DNA from: Arsukibacterium perlucidum DSM 18276
GTDB lineage: Bacteria > Pseudomonadota > Gammaproteobacteria > Enterobacterales > Alteromonadaceae
Direction of reading: 5' to 3'
NCBI RefSeq assembly: GCF_000382165.1
Contig: NZ_KB907713.1
Coordinates: 36,703 to 100,702 of the forward strand
DNA length: 64,000 bases
The notes under the pieces were generated by a model. It saw nothing but the letters and a program-made list of their open reading frames with translations, did not search any database and was not told where the DNA came from. The translations under genes were made by a program, and so were the position numbers. The stretch's first letter is position 1. Every line of letters begins with the position of its first letter. Positions 52,690 to 63,734 of the stretch are shown here, piece after piece.

Positions 52690-53927
52690 ACCACGGCCTC
52701 CATAAATTTACGGGCAAAAGCTTTGGCGTTATCCCGGGTTACCCCAGCCAGGGTAAAGTGGCTGACAAAGCCTTGCTGTTGCTGAGCAACGGTAGCAGCC
52801 AGGTACAGCGCATCAAATAATTCCGGATAATCTTTATAGGCCCGGACACAGAAAATAACCCGGGTTGCCACACCGGCCAGCGCAACGATGTCGCTGCGAC
52901 AGCTGAAGTTGGTTACATCATGTTTGCCGGCACGGTTGTCGGCACCGCTGTAGCTGATCCGGCTTTGGTAATGATGGTTAAACTTCAGCGGGTGTAAGTC
53001 TTTGCCATCCAGCCATTCAAATTGCATTTCCAGCTTACCGGTTGTCAGGCCTGAGCTCAGGTAAATTTGCTCACTCTGGCCGCAACTGGCGGTAGCGGTA
53101 TCGATACCATTTTCTTGCTGCTGCTCAGTTGCCCGTCCCCAGCACTGGACAAAGGGGGCAATATCTTCCGGCACCAGGCCCTTGCCCAGTGCCTGCATTT
53201 GCCAGTCTTTACTAAGCAGCGGACTAAGCATTTGTTGTTGGTTGGCCAGCAACTGCTGCAGAATTTGCTGCTGTAAAGTGGCAATATCCGGCACGGTATT
53301 GCCTGCCGCCGCCAGCAACGCACTAACCTGAGCAACCGGCACCACAAAGCCAATCTGATTGCCGGCCGTGGCGACATTCACACCTATAACTTCGCCGTCA
53401 CTATTGACGCTGGGGCCACCACTCATACCGGGGTTTATTGAGCCGGTAACATGCAGTCGCGGGTAAAAGCTCTGTTGTTTCAAGCCATTAAAAGTACCCG
53501 GCACTACTACCATGCCTAAGTCATGTGGGTTACCGAGGCTGAACACCTGTTCGCCCTGAGCGGGCAGGCCATTTGCCAGGCTAAACTGGCGGCTTTGTTG
53601 CTGTGGCGCGCGCAACAGGGCTAAATCGTTAACCACGTCAACGGCGATAATATCCAGTTGCTGTTTATTATCGCTGCCAAGATTGGCCATTAACTGATAT
53701 TGCTGTTCTGAGTGAATTTTCTCGGCGATAACATGGTAGTTGGTGATAAGTAAGTCACCGCTGACATAAAAACCGCTGCCGATAGCCGACTTACGCTGGG
53801 TTTGGTTTTCAATAACCTGCACCTGGATCAGCGCATCCTGATAATTACTAAACACACTTTGCGCGGTATCAGCAACAGCTGGCTGGGCCAGCGCCAACAC
53901 TAATCCGCAAAACACTCTATACCACAT
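52677..53927 (-). CDS. Periplasmic trypsin-like (S1C) peptidase
   Basis: This 416-residue secreted protein has a signal peptide (about 3-20). The trypsin-like fold has His in LLITNYHVIAE, Asp in VVNDLALLR and the nucleophile Ser in INPGMSGGPSVN. Beyond residue 210 is a separate C-terminal domain containing cysteines (QCWGRA, ATASCGQ, NFSCRSD, IFCVRAY). The start at 53927 is chosen because AGGG lies nine nt upstream; the ATG nine bases out sits right on that purine run. It is first in a two-gene operon with the FHA protein. The lack of a PDZ domain separates it from DegP. Confidence 0.87.
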   Translation of the reverse strand: MWYRVFCGLVLALAQPAVADTAQSVFSNYQDALIQVQVIENQTQRKSAIGSGFYVSGDLLITNYHVIAEKIHSEQQYQLMANLGSDNKQQLDIIAVDVVNDLALLRAPQQQSRQFSLANGLPAQGEQVFSLGNPHDLGMVVVPGTFNGLKQQSFYPRLHVTGSINPGMSGGPSVNSDGEVIGVNVATAGNQIGFVVPVAQVSALLAAAGNTVPDIATLQQQILQQLLANQQQMLSPLLSKDWQMQALGKGLVPEDIAPFVQCWGRATEQQQENGIDTATASCGQSEQIYLSSGLTTGKLEMQFEWLDGKDLHPLKFNHHYQSRISYSGADNRAGKHDVTNFSCRSDIVALAGVATRVIFCVRAYKDYPELFDALYLAATVAQQQQGFVSHFTLAGVTRDNAKAFARKFMEAVVWQS

Positions 53928-54050
53928 AGTTTGCATCCCTGTTAATTAAGTGGCCAAATTAGCGGCTTGCAGCCAGAAATACAAGTTACTATGCGTTATT
54001 CTGCAAAGGGTTTTACGTTTTACTGTTTAGTGCTGTCGCCCTGAAGTTTG

Positions 54051-54455
54051 TTATTTTTTAAATTGGCGGGGAGGCAGCAGATACCAGCTTAATAACACCA
54101 GACAAGCGAAACTGGTATAGAGCACAATAAATACCCAGTCTGGTGCGCTGTAATACAACAGATATTGCAACCAATGCTGAATAAAAGAGCCGGCGTAAGT
54201 TGCCGCACCAGCTTTTTCCCGTAGCGCCATTTCCCAGATTGTGAGTGGGCAAATCATGTCAAGCCAGGACTGCAATACCACTATGCCAATGGCCATTAAA
54301 TGCAGAATCCGAAAGGTTTTGTTAGCCACCCATCGCCACTTCAAAAAATAGCCCAGGTAAATGGCAAGCAGGCTCAGCACCACAAACAGTACAAACAGCA
54401 CGTGAATAACCAGAATGGTATCGGCCAGCAATAACAGTATTGCAGGAGCGGTCAT
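54051..54455 (-). CDS. DUF2784 family membrane protein
   Basis: This 134-residue membrane protein has four predicted helices (about 5-31, 45-63, 82-98, 103-124). The signature DTILVIHVLFVLFVV in helix 1, then FRILHLMAIGIVVLQSWLDMICPLTIWE and GSFIQHWLQYLLYYSAPDWVF, marks DUF2784. Histidines in helices 1 and 2 may be functional. It overlaps the small lipoprotein start by four bases (ATGA). Function unknown. Confidence 0.85.
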   Translation of the reverse strand: MTAPAILLLLADTILVIHVLFVLFVVLSLLAIYLGYFLKWRWVANKTFRILHLMAIGIVVLQSWLDMICPLTIWEMALREKAGAATYAGSFIQHWLQYLLYYSAPDWVFIVLYTSFACLVLLSWYLLPPRQFKK

Positions 54456-54709
54456 TTCTGCTCTTCGGTTGGCTTAAACAATCTGACAATACTTTGCAGG
54501 CCAATATTAAAAATGCCGGCAATTGAGTCTTCTTTTTTAAGGCGATTGTCAGCATTACCATGCTGACCAGGGTGTTGCTGCCGGTGCTCTGCATTACTGA
54601 CAGCACCATTGGCAAAGTCGTCTGCTGCCTGCTTTACGTTGTTACTGGCGCAACCTGCGGTCATAACGGCAACTAGCGCAACCAACGTTAATTTCGCTCT
54701 GTGCTGCAT
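54452..54709 (-). CDS. Small lipoprotein of unknown function
   Basis: This 85-residue lipoprotein has a signal peptide and lipobox MTAGC (Cys20). The mature part is short and polar, with His/Gln-rich EHRQQHPGQHGNADNR and a final amphipathic helix SIVRLFKPTEE. It is the first gene of a pair with the DUF2784 protein (ATGA overlap), so they are co-translated. No family recognised. Confidence 0.7.
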   Translation of the reverse strand: MQHRAKLTLVALVAVMTAGCASNNVKQAADDFANGAVSNAEHRQQHPGQHGNADNRLKKEDSIAGIFNIGLQSIVRLFKPTEEQK

Positions 54710-54813
54710 ATTGCTTCCTTGTATGTTGTTAATGTCGACTATGCATCAGCTTGTTTAGCCTGCCCCGGGTTTGTTGATGATATATAACGGTTAATGATTT
54801 GGCGAGGATATAA

Positions 54814-54848
54814 ACAAGCGCACCTACTAAATGTTAAAGTGCGCTTGT
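54814..54848 (-). terminator. Probable terminator of the leu operon
   Basis: A 10-bp inverted repeat, ACAAGCGCAC (54814-54823) and GTGCGCTTGT (54839-54848), with a 15-nt loop lies 20 nt after the leuD stop. Only a short T-rich tail follows on the minus strand, so its strength is uncertain. Confidence 0.55.
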
Positions 54849-54867
54849 AATAAATCTTAGTACTGCA

Positions 54868-55470
54868 CTACCCCAGCCAGGGCTGGCTGGCTTTTCGGCT
54901 TTTTTCAAAGTCAGCAATTTGCGGGTTCAGCTGCTCGCTGCTGCCGATAAAATCCAGCCCGGCTAACAGGCGCTGTTTAATATCGGCATCAATTTTAAAG
55001 CCCAGAGCAGCATTATTGCCAAACATAATCTCCTGACTGGCTAAATCAATCTGCCAATGCTGCGGCCCTTGCTGACAACGGTTAAACAATAAGTCGATAT
55101 TGGTTTTGCTTAACTGAATTAATAACATGCCGTTGTTAACACTGTTATTAAAGAAAATATCAGCAAAGCTCTCGGCGATGATGACGTTAAAACCGTACTG
55201 CTGAATGGCCCAGGGTGCGTGTTCGCGGCTGGAACCGCAGCCAAAGTTAGCACGGGTCAGCAAAATGCTGGCGCCGGCATATTCCGGTTTATTGATCACG
55301 AAATCAGGATTGGGGCTGCCATCGGCTAAATAGCGCCAGTCAAAAAACATCGCCTCGGCAAAACCGTCGCGGCTGACACTGGTTAAAAACTGCTTTGGGA
55401 TAATCTGATCAGTATCCACGTTGTTTTTATCTAACGGGCAAACTAAACCCTCTGCAAATACCTTACTCAT
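54868..55470 (-). CDS. leuD: 3-isopropylmalate dehydratase small subunit
   Basis: This 200-residue swivel domain of isopropylmalate isomerase joins with LeuC to convert 2-isopropylmalate to 3-isopropylmalate. The core [17 protein letters not shown] and the start [17 protein letters not shown] are standard. It is the last gene of leuABCD and overlaps leuC by four bases. Length is normal. A hairpin downstream probably ends the transcript. Confidence 0.97.
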   Translation of the reverse strand: MSKVFAEGLVCPLDKNNVDTDQIIPKQFLTSVSRDGFAEAMFFDWRYLADGSPNPDFVINKPEYAGASILLTRANFGCGSSREHAPWAIQQYGFNVIIAESFADIFFNNSVNNGMLLIQLSKTNIDLLFNRCQQGPQHWQIDLASQEIMFGNNAALGFKIDADIKQRLLAGLDFIGSSEQLNPQIADFEKSRKASQPWLG

Positions 55471-56914
55471 GCCTGTTCTCCCGCTACTGTCGCGGCTGCC
55501 GGAGCCTGCGCCGCAATGTTAACAAACTTACCGGCAATTGCTGCTGCGGCGGCCATCGCCGGGCTAACCAGATGAGTGCGGGCGCCGCGGCCCTGGCGGC
55601 CTTCAAAGTTACGGTTGCTGGTGCTGGCGCAGCGCTGGCCTGCCTCTACTCTGTCATCGTTCATCCCCAGGCACATGCTGCAGCCTGGCTCGCGCCATTC
55701 AAAACCGGCGCTTTTAAAAATATCGGCCAAACCTTCTGCCTCTGCCTGGCGCTTTACAATACCGGAGCCTGGCACCACTAAGGCGCGGACACCCGTAGCA
55801 ACCTGCTTGCCCTGCACCACGCTGGCGGCAGCACGTAAGTCTTCAATCCGGCTGTTGGTGCAGCTGCCTATAAACACTACATCGACCTGGCAGTCGGTCA
55901 GTTTCTGACCGGGCTCAAGCCCCATATAAGCCAGCGCCCGCTCGGCGGCTTCGCGCTTGGTAGCATCGCTAAAGCTGGCAGGCGAGGGTACGTTTTGATC
56001 AACTGCCATAACCTGCTCCGGGTTGGTGCCCCAGGTAATTTGCGGCGTAATACTACTGGCATCAATGGTGACGGTATGGTCAAACACCGCGTCAGCGTCG
56101 GAATAAAGGCTTTGCCAATATTGTACGGCGGCGTCCCAATGCTGAGCTTGCGGGGCATGGGCCTTGTCTTTGATGTAATCGAAAGTAGTTTGATCGGGTG
56201 CAATCAAGCCGGCCTTGGCGCCCATTTCAATGCTCATATTGCACAATGTCATCCGTCCTTCCATGCTCATTGCTGCAATAGCACTACCACAAAACTCAGC
56301 CACATAACCATTACCACCGGCTGTACCCAGTTTGCCAATTACCGCCATAATTACGTCTTTTGGCGTAACATGGCTACTTAGTTCGCCATTTATCTCAACT
56401 TTTAAGGTTTTTGCCTGTTGCTGTGGCAGGGTTTGGGTGGCCAGCACATGCTCTACTTCTGAGGTGCCAATACCAAAGGCCAGCGCGCCAAAAGCACCGT
56501 GGGTAGAGGTGTGCGAATCACCGCAAACGATAATCATCCCGGGCTGGGTTAAGCCCTGCTCCGGGCCGATAACATGGACTATGCCCTGATCAGGATGGGT
56601 TAAATCCAGCAGAGGAATGTTGTTTTCGCTACAGTTAGTCGCTAACGCTTCCAGCTGTTTGCGTGAAGTTTCACCGGCAGCGTCTATGCTGCGCCGTTGA
56701 GTTGAGACATTATGGTCCATAGTGGCAAAGGTTAAGTCGGGCCGGCGCACACTGCGGTTGGCCAGCTTTAAACCGGAGAATGCCTGTGGTGAGGTCACCT
56801 CATGAATTAAATGGCGGTCGACAAACAATAAGTCGGTACTGGGGTTTAACTTACCGACCACATGACTGGCGTAGATTTTTTGATAAAGCGTCTTTGTCGA
56901 AGAATTGTGGGCCA

Positions 56915-56915
<1 letters not shown>
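55467..56915 (-). CDS. leuC: 3-isopropylmalate dehydratase large subunit
   Basis: This 482-residue aconitase-family enzyme has a [4Fe-4S] site from Cys in FIGSCTNSR and the pair CSMCLGMN. The substrate-site blocks [27 protein letters not shown] and [11 protein letters not shown] are also present. It forms the heterodimer with LeuD. It overlaps leuD by four bases and leuB by one, so the enzymes are made in step. The extra C-terminal Ala-rich tail ([16 protein letters not shown]) extends beyond the usual end and is not known to matter. Confidence 0.97.
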
Positions 56916-59589
<2,674 letters not shown>

Positions 59590-59650
59590 CTTGTGTTTCC
59601 TGTTCCGTTAATCGGTGTCGGTGGCAACTTATGGCGGGGGCTTTAATGCA

Positions 59651-59680
59651 AAAAACCCCGGCCAGTGGCACGGGGTTTTT
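59651..59680 (-). terminator. leu operon attenuator (transcription terminator)
   Basis: AAAAACCCCG and CGGGGTTTTT form a 10-bp stem with a 10-nt loop (GCCAGTGGCA), followed by a T-run on the minus strand. It lies between the leader peptide stop and leuA. Ribosome stalling on Leu codons of the leader would favour an alternative structure and allow read-through. Confidence 0.9.
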
Positions 59681-59701
59681 CGTTATCGGTTCGTTACGTT
59701 T

Positions 59702-59779
59702 CTACCAATAAACCACACCCCGCGCGCCGGTGAGGAGCACGAGGAGGCTGATAATAGAAACGTGACGTTGTAAATTCAT
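59702..59779 (-). CDS. leuL: leu operon leader peptide
   Basis: This 25-residue leader starts at the ATG at 59779 and reads MNLQRHVSIISLLVLLTGAR then GVVYW. The stretch LLVLL uses four CTC leucine codons around one GTG, which senses charged tRNA-Leu. It stops about 20 nt before the attenuator hairpin, the usual leuL layout. It is too short for standard gene finders and is often missed. Confidence 0.88.
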   Translation of the reverse strand: MNLQRHVSIISLLVLLTGARGVVYW

Positions 59780-59988
59780 TGATTGCTCGTATTGGTTACT
59801 TTCTAGCAAGACGCCAATAGTAATAACATGGTTATTTTTTAACTGCAACAGTATAGATGGCTAAACAGAAAAAATTATTGGCCAGGGCAGATAAGTGAAA
59901 TACTTAAAAAGTTGCTGCTTGCCAGCTTAAGCGCTAGGCTAACTGCATAAAAATCAATAAATTCGTTAACATATTAAGGAGGTTGATT

Positions 59989-61299
59989 ATGCGATTTCAA
60001 CTGTTTAAGCCGCTGTTACTAACCGCCAGTCTGGCGCTGGTTACGGCCTGTGGTAAAGCGACTGAGCCGCAGGTAGCAGCCAGCGTCGACCCTGATAATA
60101 TTGCCCGCCAGTATATGCAACTGGTGCTGGCACTGGGTGAGCACGACAGTAATTATGTTGATGCCTATTATGGCCCGCAGCAATTACGGGATGAAGCCGT
60201 TGCCCTTGGCCTCAGCGCAGCTGCCATTGCTACTGAAGCGAAAAGCCTGCTTGAAAAAATTGCTACCCAGCCTGCGGCTGATAATGAGATGCGTAAACTA
60301 CGGCTGCATTATCTGGATAAGCAACTGCAGGCGCTGGCTTTTCATGCCGACAGCTTAAGCAACGGCAAAAAAGCCAATTTTGAAGCTCAGGCCCAGGCGT
60401 TGTACGACACTACGCCGCCCAATTATCGTCTGGAAGATTTTGACGAAGTGCTGGCCGGTATTGATGCAATTGTGCCGGGCGACGGTAATTTAACCGAGCG
60501 GGTAGTCGCCTATCGCAAAAACTTTGTGATCCCGGCCGACAAGCTGGATCTGGTTTTTCAGCGGGCGATTAGTGAGTGCCGGCAGCGCACCCAGGCTTAT
60601 ATCAGCTTGCCTGACGGTGAAGATTTCAGTCTGGAATACGTGCAGGATAAGCCCTGGAGTGGTTATAACTGGTACAAAGGCAAATCGTATAGCCTAATTC
60701 AGATTAACAGCGAGCGGCCGATTGATATCTCCCGCGCTGTCGATTTAGGCTGCCACGAGGGCTACCCGGGGCACCACACTTACAATGCACTGCTGGAGCA
60801 TAAACTGGTGGATGAATTAGGCTGGCAGGAATTCAGCGTGTACCCGTTGTATAGCCCGCAATCGTTAATTGCCGAAGGCACGGCCAATTACGGAATTGAA
60901 CTGGCCTTTCCGGGCGAGCAGAAACTGGAATTTGAACGTGACGTCCTGTACCCGCTGGCCGGGTTAGATCCGGATACGGCGGCGCAATACGCATCTTTCC
61001 TGAAATTAATGGCCCGCCTTAGCTATGTGGGTAACGAAATTGCCCGCCAGTACTTAAATGGCGATATCGACGGCGAACGGGCAGTGGCGCTGTTACAGCA
61101 ATACAGCCTGAACAGTGAAGCCGAAGCCCGGCAACGGCTGCGCTTTTTCGACAGCTACGGCGCCTATGTTATTAACTACAACTGGGGCAAAGAACTGGTA
61201 AAACAGTATGTTGAACAAACTGATGATCATGACGAGCGCTGGGCCCGCTTTATTAAGCTGTTGTCATCGCCGCGGATCCCATCATCAATAGACTGGTAA
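59989..61299 (+). CDS. DUF885 family lipoprotein, putative zinc peptidase
   Basis: This 436-residue protein has a lipoprotein signal (about 5-20, lipobox VTAC with Cys21). DUF885 proteins carry the metal motif HExxPGH, here GCHEGYPGHHTYN at about 255-266, which supplies zinc ligands as in M32-like carboxypeptidases. Helical regions surround it, including SPQSLIAEGTANYGIELAFPG. The start at 59989 follows the near-perfect AAGGAGG 6 nt upstream; an upstream TTG would sit inside that site. It is monocistronic, with the leu leader divergent to its left. Peptidase activity is inferred from the motif; the substrate is unknown. Confidence 0.86.
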   Translation: MRFQLFKPLLLTASLALVTACGKATEPQVAASVDPDNIARQYMQLVLALGEHDSNYVDAYYGPQQLRDEAVALGLSAAAIATEAKSLLEKIATQPAADNEMRKLRLHYLDKQLQALAFHADSLSNGKKANFEAQAQALYDTTPPNYRLEDFDEVLAGIDAIVPGDGNLTERVVAYRKNFVIPADKLDLVFQRAISECRQRTQAYISLPDGEDFSLEYVQDKPWSGYNWYKGKSYSLIQINSERPIDISRAVDLGCHEGYPGHHTYNALLEHKLVDELGWQEFSVYPLYSPQSLIAEGTANYGIELAFPGEQKLEFERDVLYPLAGLDPDTAAQYASFLKLMARLSYVGNEIARQYLNGDIDGERAVALLQQYSLNSEAEARQRLRFFDSYGAYVINYNWGKELVKQYVEQTDDHDERWARFIKLLSSPRIPSSIDW

Positions 61300-61351
61300 A
61301 TTTGGTGAACTACACAACGGCCTGCGCTGACGGGCCTTTGTACCGCTGCGA

Positions 61352-62092
61352 TTAAAAGTGCGCTTTAACCAGTAAGTTGATATTCGACTCATGAGTCCGA
61401 AATTGCGGGCTGTCAGCAATACCGTATTTATTGCGCCAGTATACATATTCCACGCCCAGATACAGCTTGTTTTGCAGCCCCAGTACAGGGTGTAGTGCCC
61501 ATTTTAGCTGCGAGGTAGCATTAAAACTGGCGTTTTGCTGAGCGCTGGCGCTGCTCCAGTCAATAAAGCCATCCAGCAGAAATTGCTGCTGCCCCAGGCT
61601 AACCGGCACTGCCCAAGTGGTGGTTAGCTGCCAATTATCGGCCACGCCATCGTTGTTACGCCGGTAAAAATTCATTTTAAGGTAGTTAAAGCCTGGCACG
61701 GTTAAGTCAGTGGCTATCCCGTACAGAAAATTGGTGCGCGCCGATGACATCTCAATGGTGCTGGTAAACAACACATCTTTAACAATACCAAACTGCAGCG
61801 CTTTGCCACTTAACTTGCCAAAGCTAAATCGCGGTGACCATTCAGCATAGTTAGTGCGGCGGCGGTAATCTGCCCGCATGTGGTCAAAAAACAAAAAGCT
61901 GTCACCCCAGCTGGTCGTTGCCACATGCTCCAGAGTCAGTACCTGTTTCTTCGGACCGTCAACGCGATAGTTGCTGCCGTTAAGGTAAGTGGCACTAAAG
62001 TCCTGCCATAACACGTCTGCACTCAGCGGCAAGCAGTTTAGCGCCGGTATAGCAAACGCGGCATATAAGGCGCGTAGTTGCACTTTCTGCAT
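61352..62092 (-). CDS. OmpK/Tsx-family outer-membrane channel
   Basis: This 246-residue outer-membrane barrel has a signal peptide (about 5-24) and the pattern WQDFSATYLNGSNYRVDGPKK, then VLTLEHVATTSWGDSFLFFDHM. This is the nucleoside-specific channel-forming (Tsx/OmpK) start. It has about twelve alternating strands and a final KAHF aromatic end. OmpK is the phage KVP40 receptor and nucleoside porin in Vibrio. It is next to the tRNA-Leu gene and alone on its strand. The phage-receptor role here is inference. Confidence 0.87.
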   Translation of the reverse strand: MQKVQLRALYAAFAIPALNCLPLSADVLWQDFSATYLNGSNYRVDGPKKQVLTLEHVATTSWGDSFLFFDHMRADYRRRTNYAEWSPRFSFGKLSGKALQFGIVKDVLFTSTIEMSSARTNFLYGIATDLTVPGFNYLKMNFYRRNNDGVADNWQLTTTWAVPVSLGQQQFLLDGFIDWSSASAQQNASFNATSQLKWALHPVLGLQNKLYLGVEYVYWRNKYGIADSPQFRTHESNINLLVKAHF

Positions 62093-62244
62093 AGCCAGTA
62101 CCAGCTTGTTGTTTCAACTTGGTATCTTATAGCTTAATACTCAGCACCTTGCGGTGTAACTGACGAAAAATAACTTGCATATTGCAGCAAGGTTACATAA
62201 TATGCGCGCCGTTCTGCCAGCACTTTTCAGTGCAACGCAACTCT

Positions 62245-62331
62245 GCCCGGGTGGTGAAATCGGTAGACACAAGGGATTTAAAATCCCTCGCTCGAAAGGG
62301 CGTGCCGGTTCAAGTCCGGCCCCGGGCACCA
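62245..62331 (+). tRNA. tRNA-Leu (anticodon UAA)
   Basis: This 87-nt gene includes an encoded CCA. The acceptor GCCCGGG pairs with CCCGGGC, the D arm has GTGGTGAAATCGGTAGACAC, the anticodon stem AGGGA/TCCCT encloses TTTAAAA with anticodon TAA, and a class II variable arm and T arm (GCCGGTTCAAGTCCGGC) follow. The last three bases CCA are templated. It is a common integration target and sits at the left border of the AT-richer tail. Confidence 0.97.
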
Positions 62332-62396
62332 TTTATTCCCTCTGTTTTTATTGAGTCTTTTCTGAGCAATCTCAATAGCTTGAAAAAATTCTGTCG

Positions 62397-62822
62397 TTAC
62401 ATTACACACTCTTGGTTCGGCTTTCCTTCCTCTATGCCGCTTTCTATTAACTGTCTAATTTCTGCGTTTGTGATGTTCGCTAATAATTTTTGCATTACAT
62501 CTTGTGCGGTATCAGCAGAAGACGCTGCAACGAGACAAGAGTACACATTTTTGATGCTTGTTTTAAGTCTGTTGACCTCAGCAATATTACTCAGATCAGC
62601 ATTTAGCGCATCATTGACTGCTGCATTAAGCTGCGACACAAGCTCTGGAGCACTTTTAAACAACTCGCTGTTAAAGCTTTCAATATCAAAATTCTCTATC
62701 TTGTTTTGAAGCGATTCAACTTTCTGATTTGCTGTCTCCTGAGCCTTATCGAGCATCTGATTTGCACTATCACAACCAGACAGTAGGACAACCAAAGAAA
62801 TTGTTAAAACTGCAATTTTCAT
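62397..62822 (-). CDS. Small lipoprotein with coiled-coil body
   Basis: This 141-residue lipoprotein has a signal peptide (hydrophobic about 3-16) and lipobox LSGC. The mature part is a coiled-coil-like helix (MLDKAQETANQKVESLQNKI) followed by more helices and two Cys (YSCLVAAS, QECVM). The start at 62822 has GAGG five bases upstream. Base use is more AT-rich and less Gln-rich than the core genes, suggesting acquired DNA. It is 37 nt downstream of the ion channel gene and may be transcribed with it. Confidence 0.72.
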   Translation of the reverse strand: MKIAVLTISLVVLLSGCDSANQMLDKAQETANQKVESLQNKIENFDIESFNSELFKSAPELVSQLNAAVNDALNADLSNIAEVNRLKTSIKNVYSCLVAASSADTAQDVMQKLLANITNAEIRQLIESGIEEGKPNQECVM

Positions 62823-62859
62823 ATTCACCTCGTTTAATTAACTTAAGATCACTCATCAT

Positions 62860-63699
62860 CTATAAATTTCGAACTCCTTTAAGCTCGCAGCGCAGAGCAT
62901 TCAGCTCAAGCTGTAGCATTTGCATTTGGTTATACAGTTGTCGTTGAGTTGCTTTTTCTTCGTCCTCAATTTTCTTGTTATCTTCTTCATTAATTGTTTG
63001 CACGGCATTGACAATAACCGCAATAAACAGGTTTAGCATAGTGAAGGTAGCAATAAGTATAAAGGGAATAAAAAATGCCCAAGCATATGGAAATTGCTCC
63101 ATAACTGGTCGGGAAATGCCCATTGACCAACTTTCTAATGTCATGATTTGAAAAAGTGTGTATAACGACGCCCCAATATTTCCAAACCAGTCTGGGTATG
63201 CTTCACTAAAAAGTTTTGTCGCCATAACAGCGGAAACATAATAAATAAGGGCTAATACCATAGCGATTGACAGCATGCCATTTAGTGATTGAATCAAGGC
63301 TCCAACTATTTTTCGCATTGATGGAATAAAGCTAACTACGCGCAATACGCGCAAAACTCTTAGAGCTCTTAAAACAGCAAATGGGCCGTTTGATGGGATC
63401 AAAGCAACGCTAATCACAATAAAGTCAAAGATACTCCAGCCATCTTTGAAAAATGCAAAACGATAGACGAATAAACGAAGCAGAATTTCAATAACGAATA
63501 TACCAAGAATGATGCCATCGACTATAAGCACATATTGGCCAATCGAAGACATGACAGGAACCGAAGTCTCCAAACCAAGTGTCACAGCATTTAGTAAGAT
63601 TAGTATTAACAAAGTACGCTGTACAAGCTTATTGTTAATGAAAAATTGTATACGCTGACGAATTGAGTCCGCAGGTATAACAACCGCTTCAATGCTCAT
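62860..63699 (-). CDS. Bacterial voltage-gated sodium channel (NavAb/NaChBac type)
   Basis: This 279-residue protein is one full six-helix channel subunit. S1-S3 are at about 28-112, and S4 has regularly spaced arginines (RALRVLRVLRVV). The P-loop selectivity filter TLESWSMG, identical in form to NavAb, is followed by S6 (PFILIATFTMLNLFIAVIV). The C-terminal coiled coil (about 245-279, EEDNKKIEDEEKATQRQ) would assemble the tetramer. It is expected to conduct Na+ and to open on depolarisation. The coding is AT-rich like its neighbours. No linked regulators are recognised. Confidence 0.93.
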   Translation of the reverse strand: MSIEAVVIPADSIRQRIQFFINNKLVQRTLLILILLNAVTLGLETSVPVMSSIGQYVLIVDGIILGIFVIEILLRLFVYRFAFFKDGWSIFDFIVISVALIPSNGPFAVLRALRVLRVLRVVSFIPSMRKIVGALIQSLNGMLSIAMVLALIYYVSAVMATKLFSEAYPDWFGNIGASLYTLFQIMTLESWSMGISRPVMEQFPYAWAFFIPFILIATFTMLNLFIAVIVNAVQTINEEDNKKIEDEEKATQRQLYNQMQMLQLELNALRCELKGVRNL

Positions 63700-63734
63700 T
63701 TCAACCTCACTAACACGGAGTTTTTCAAGGTAGT

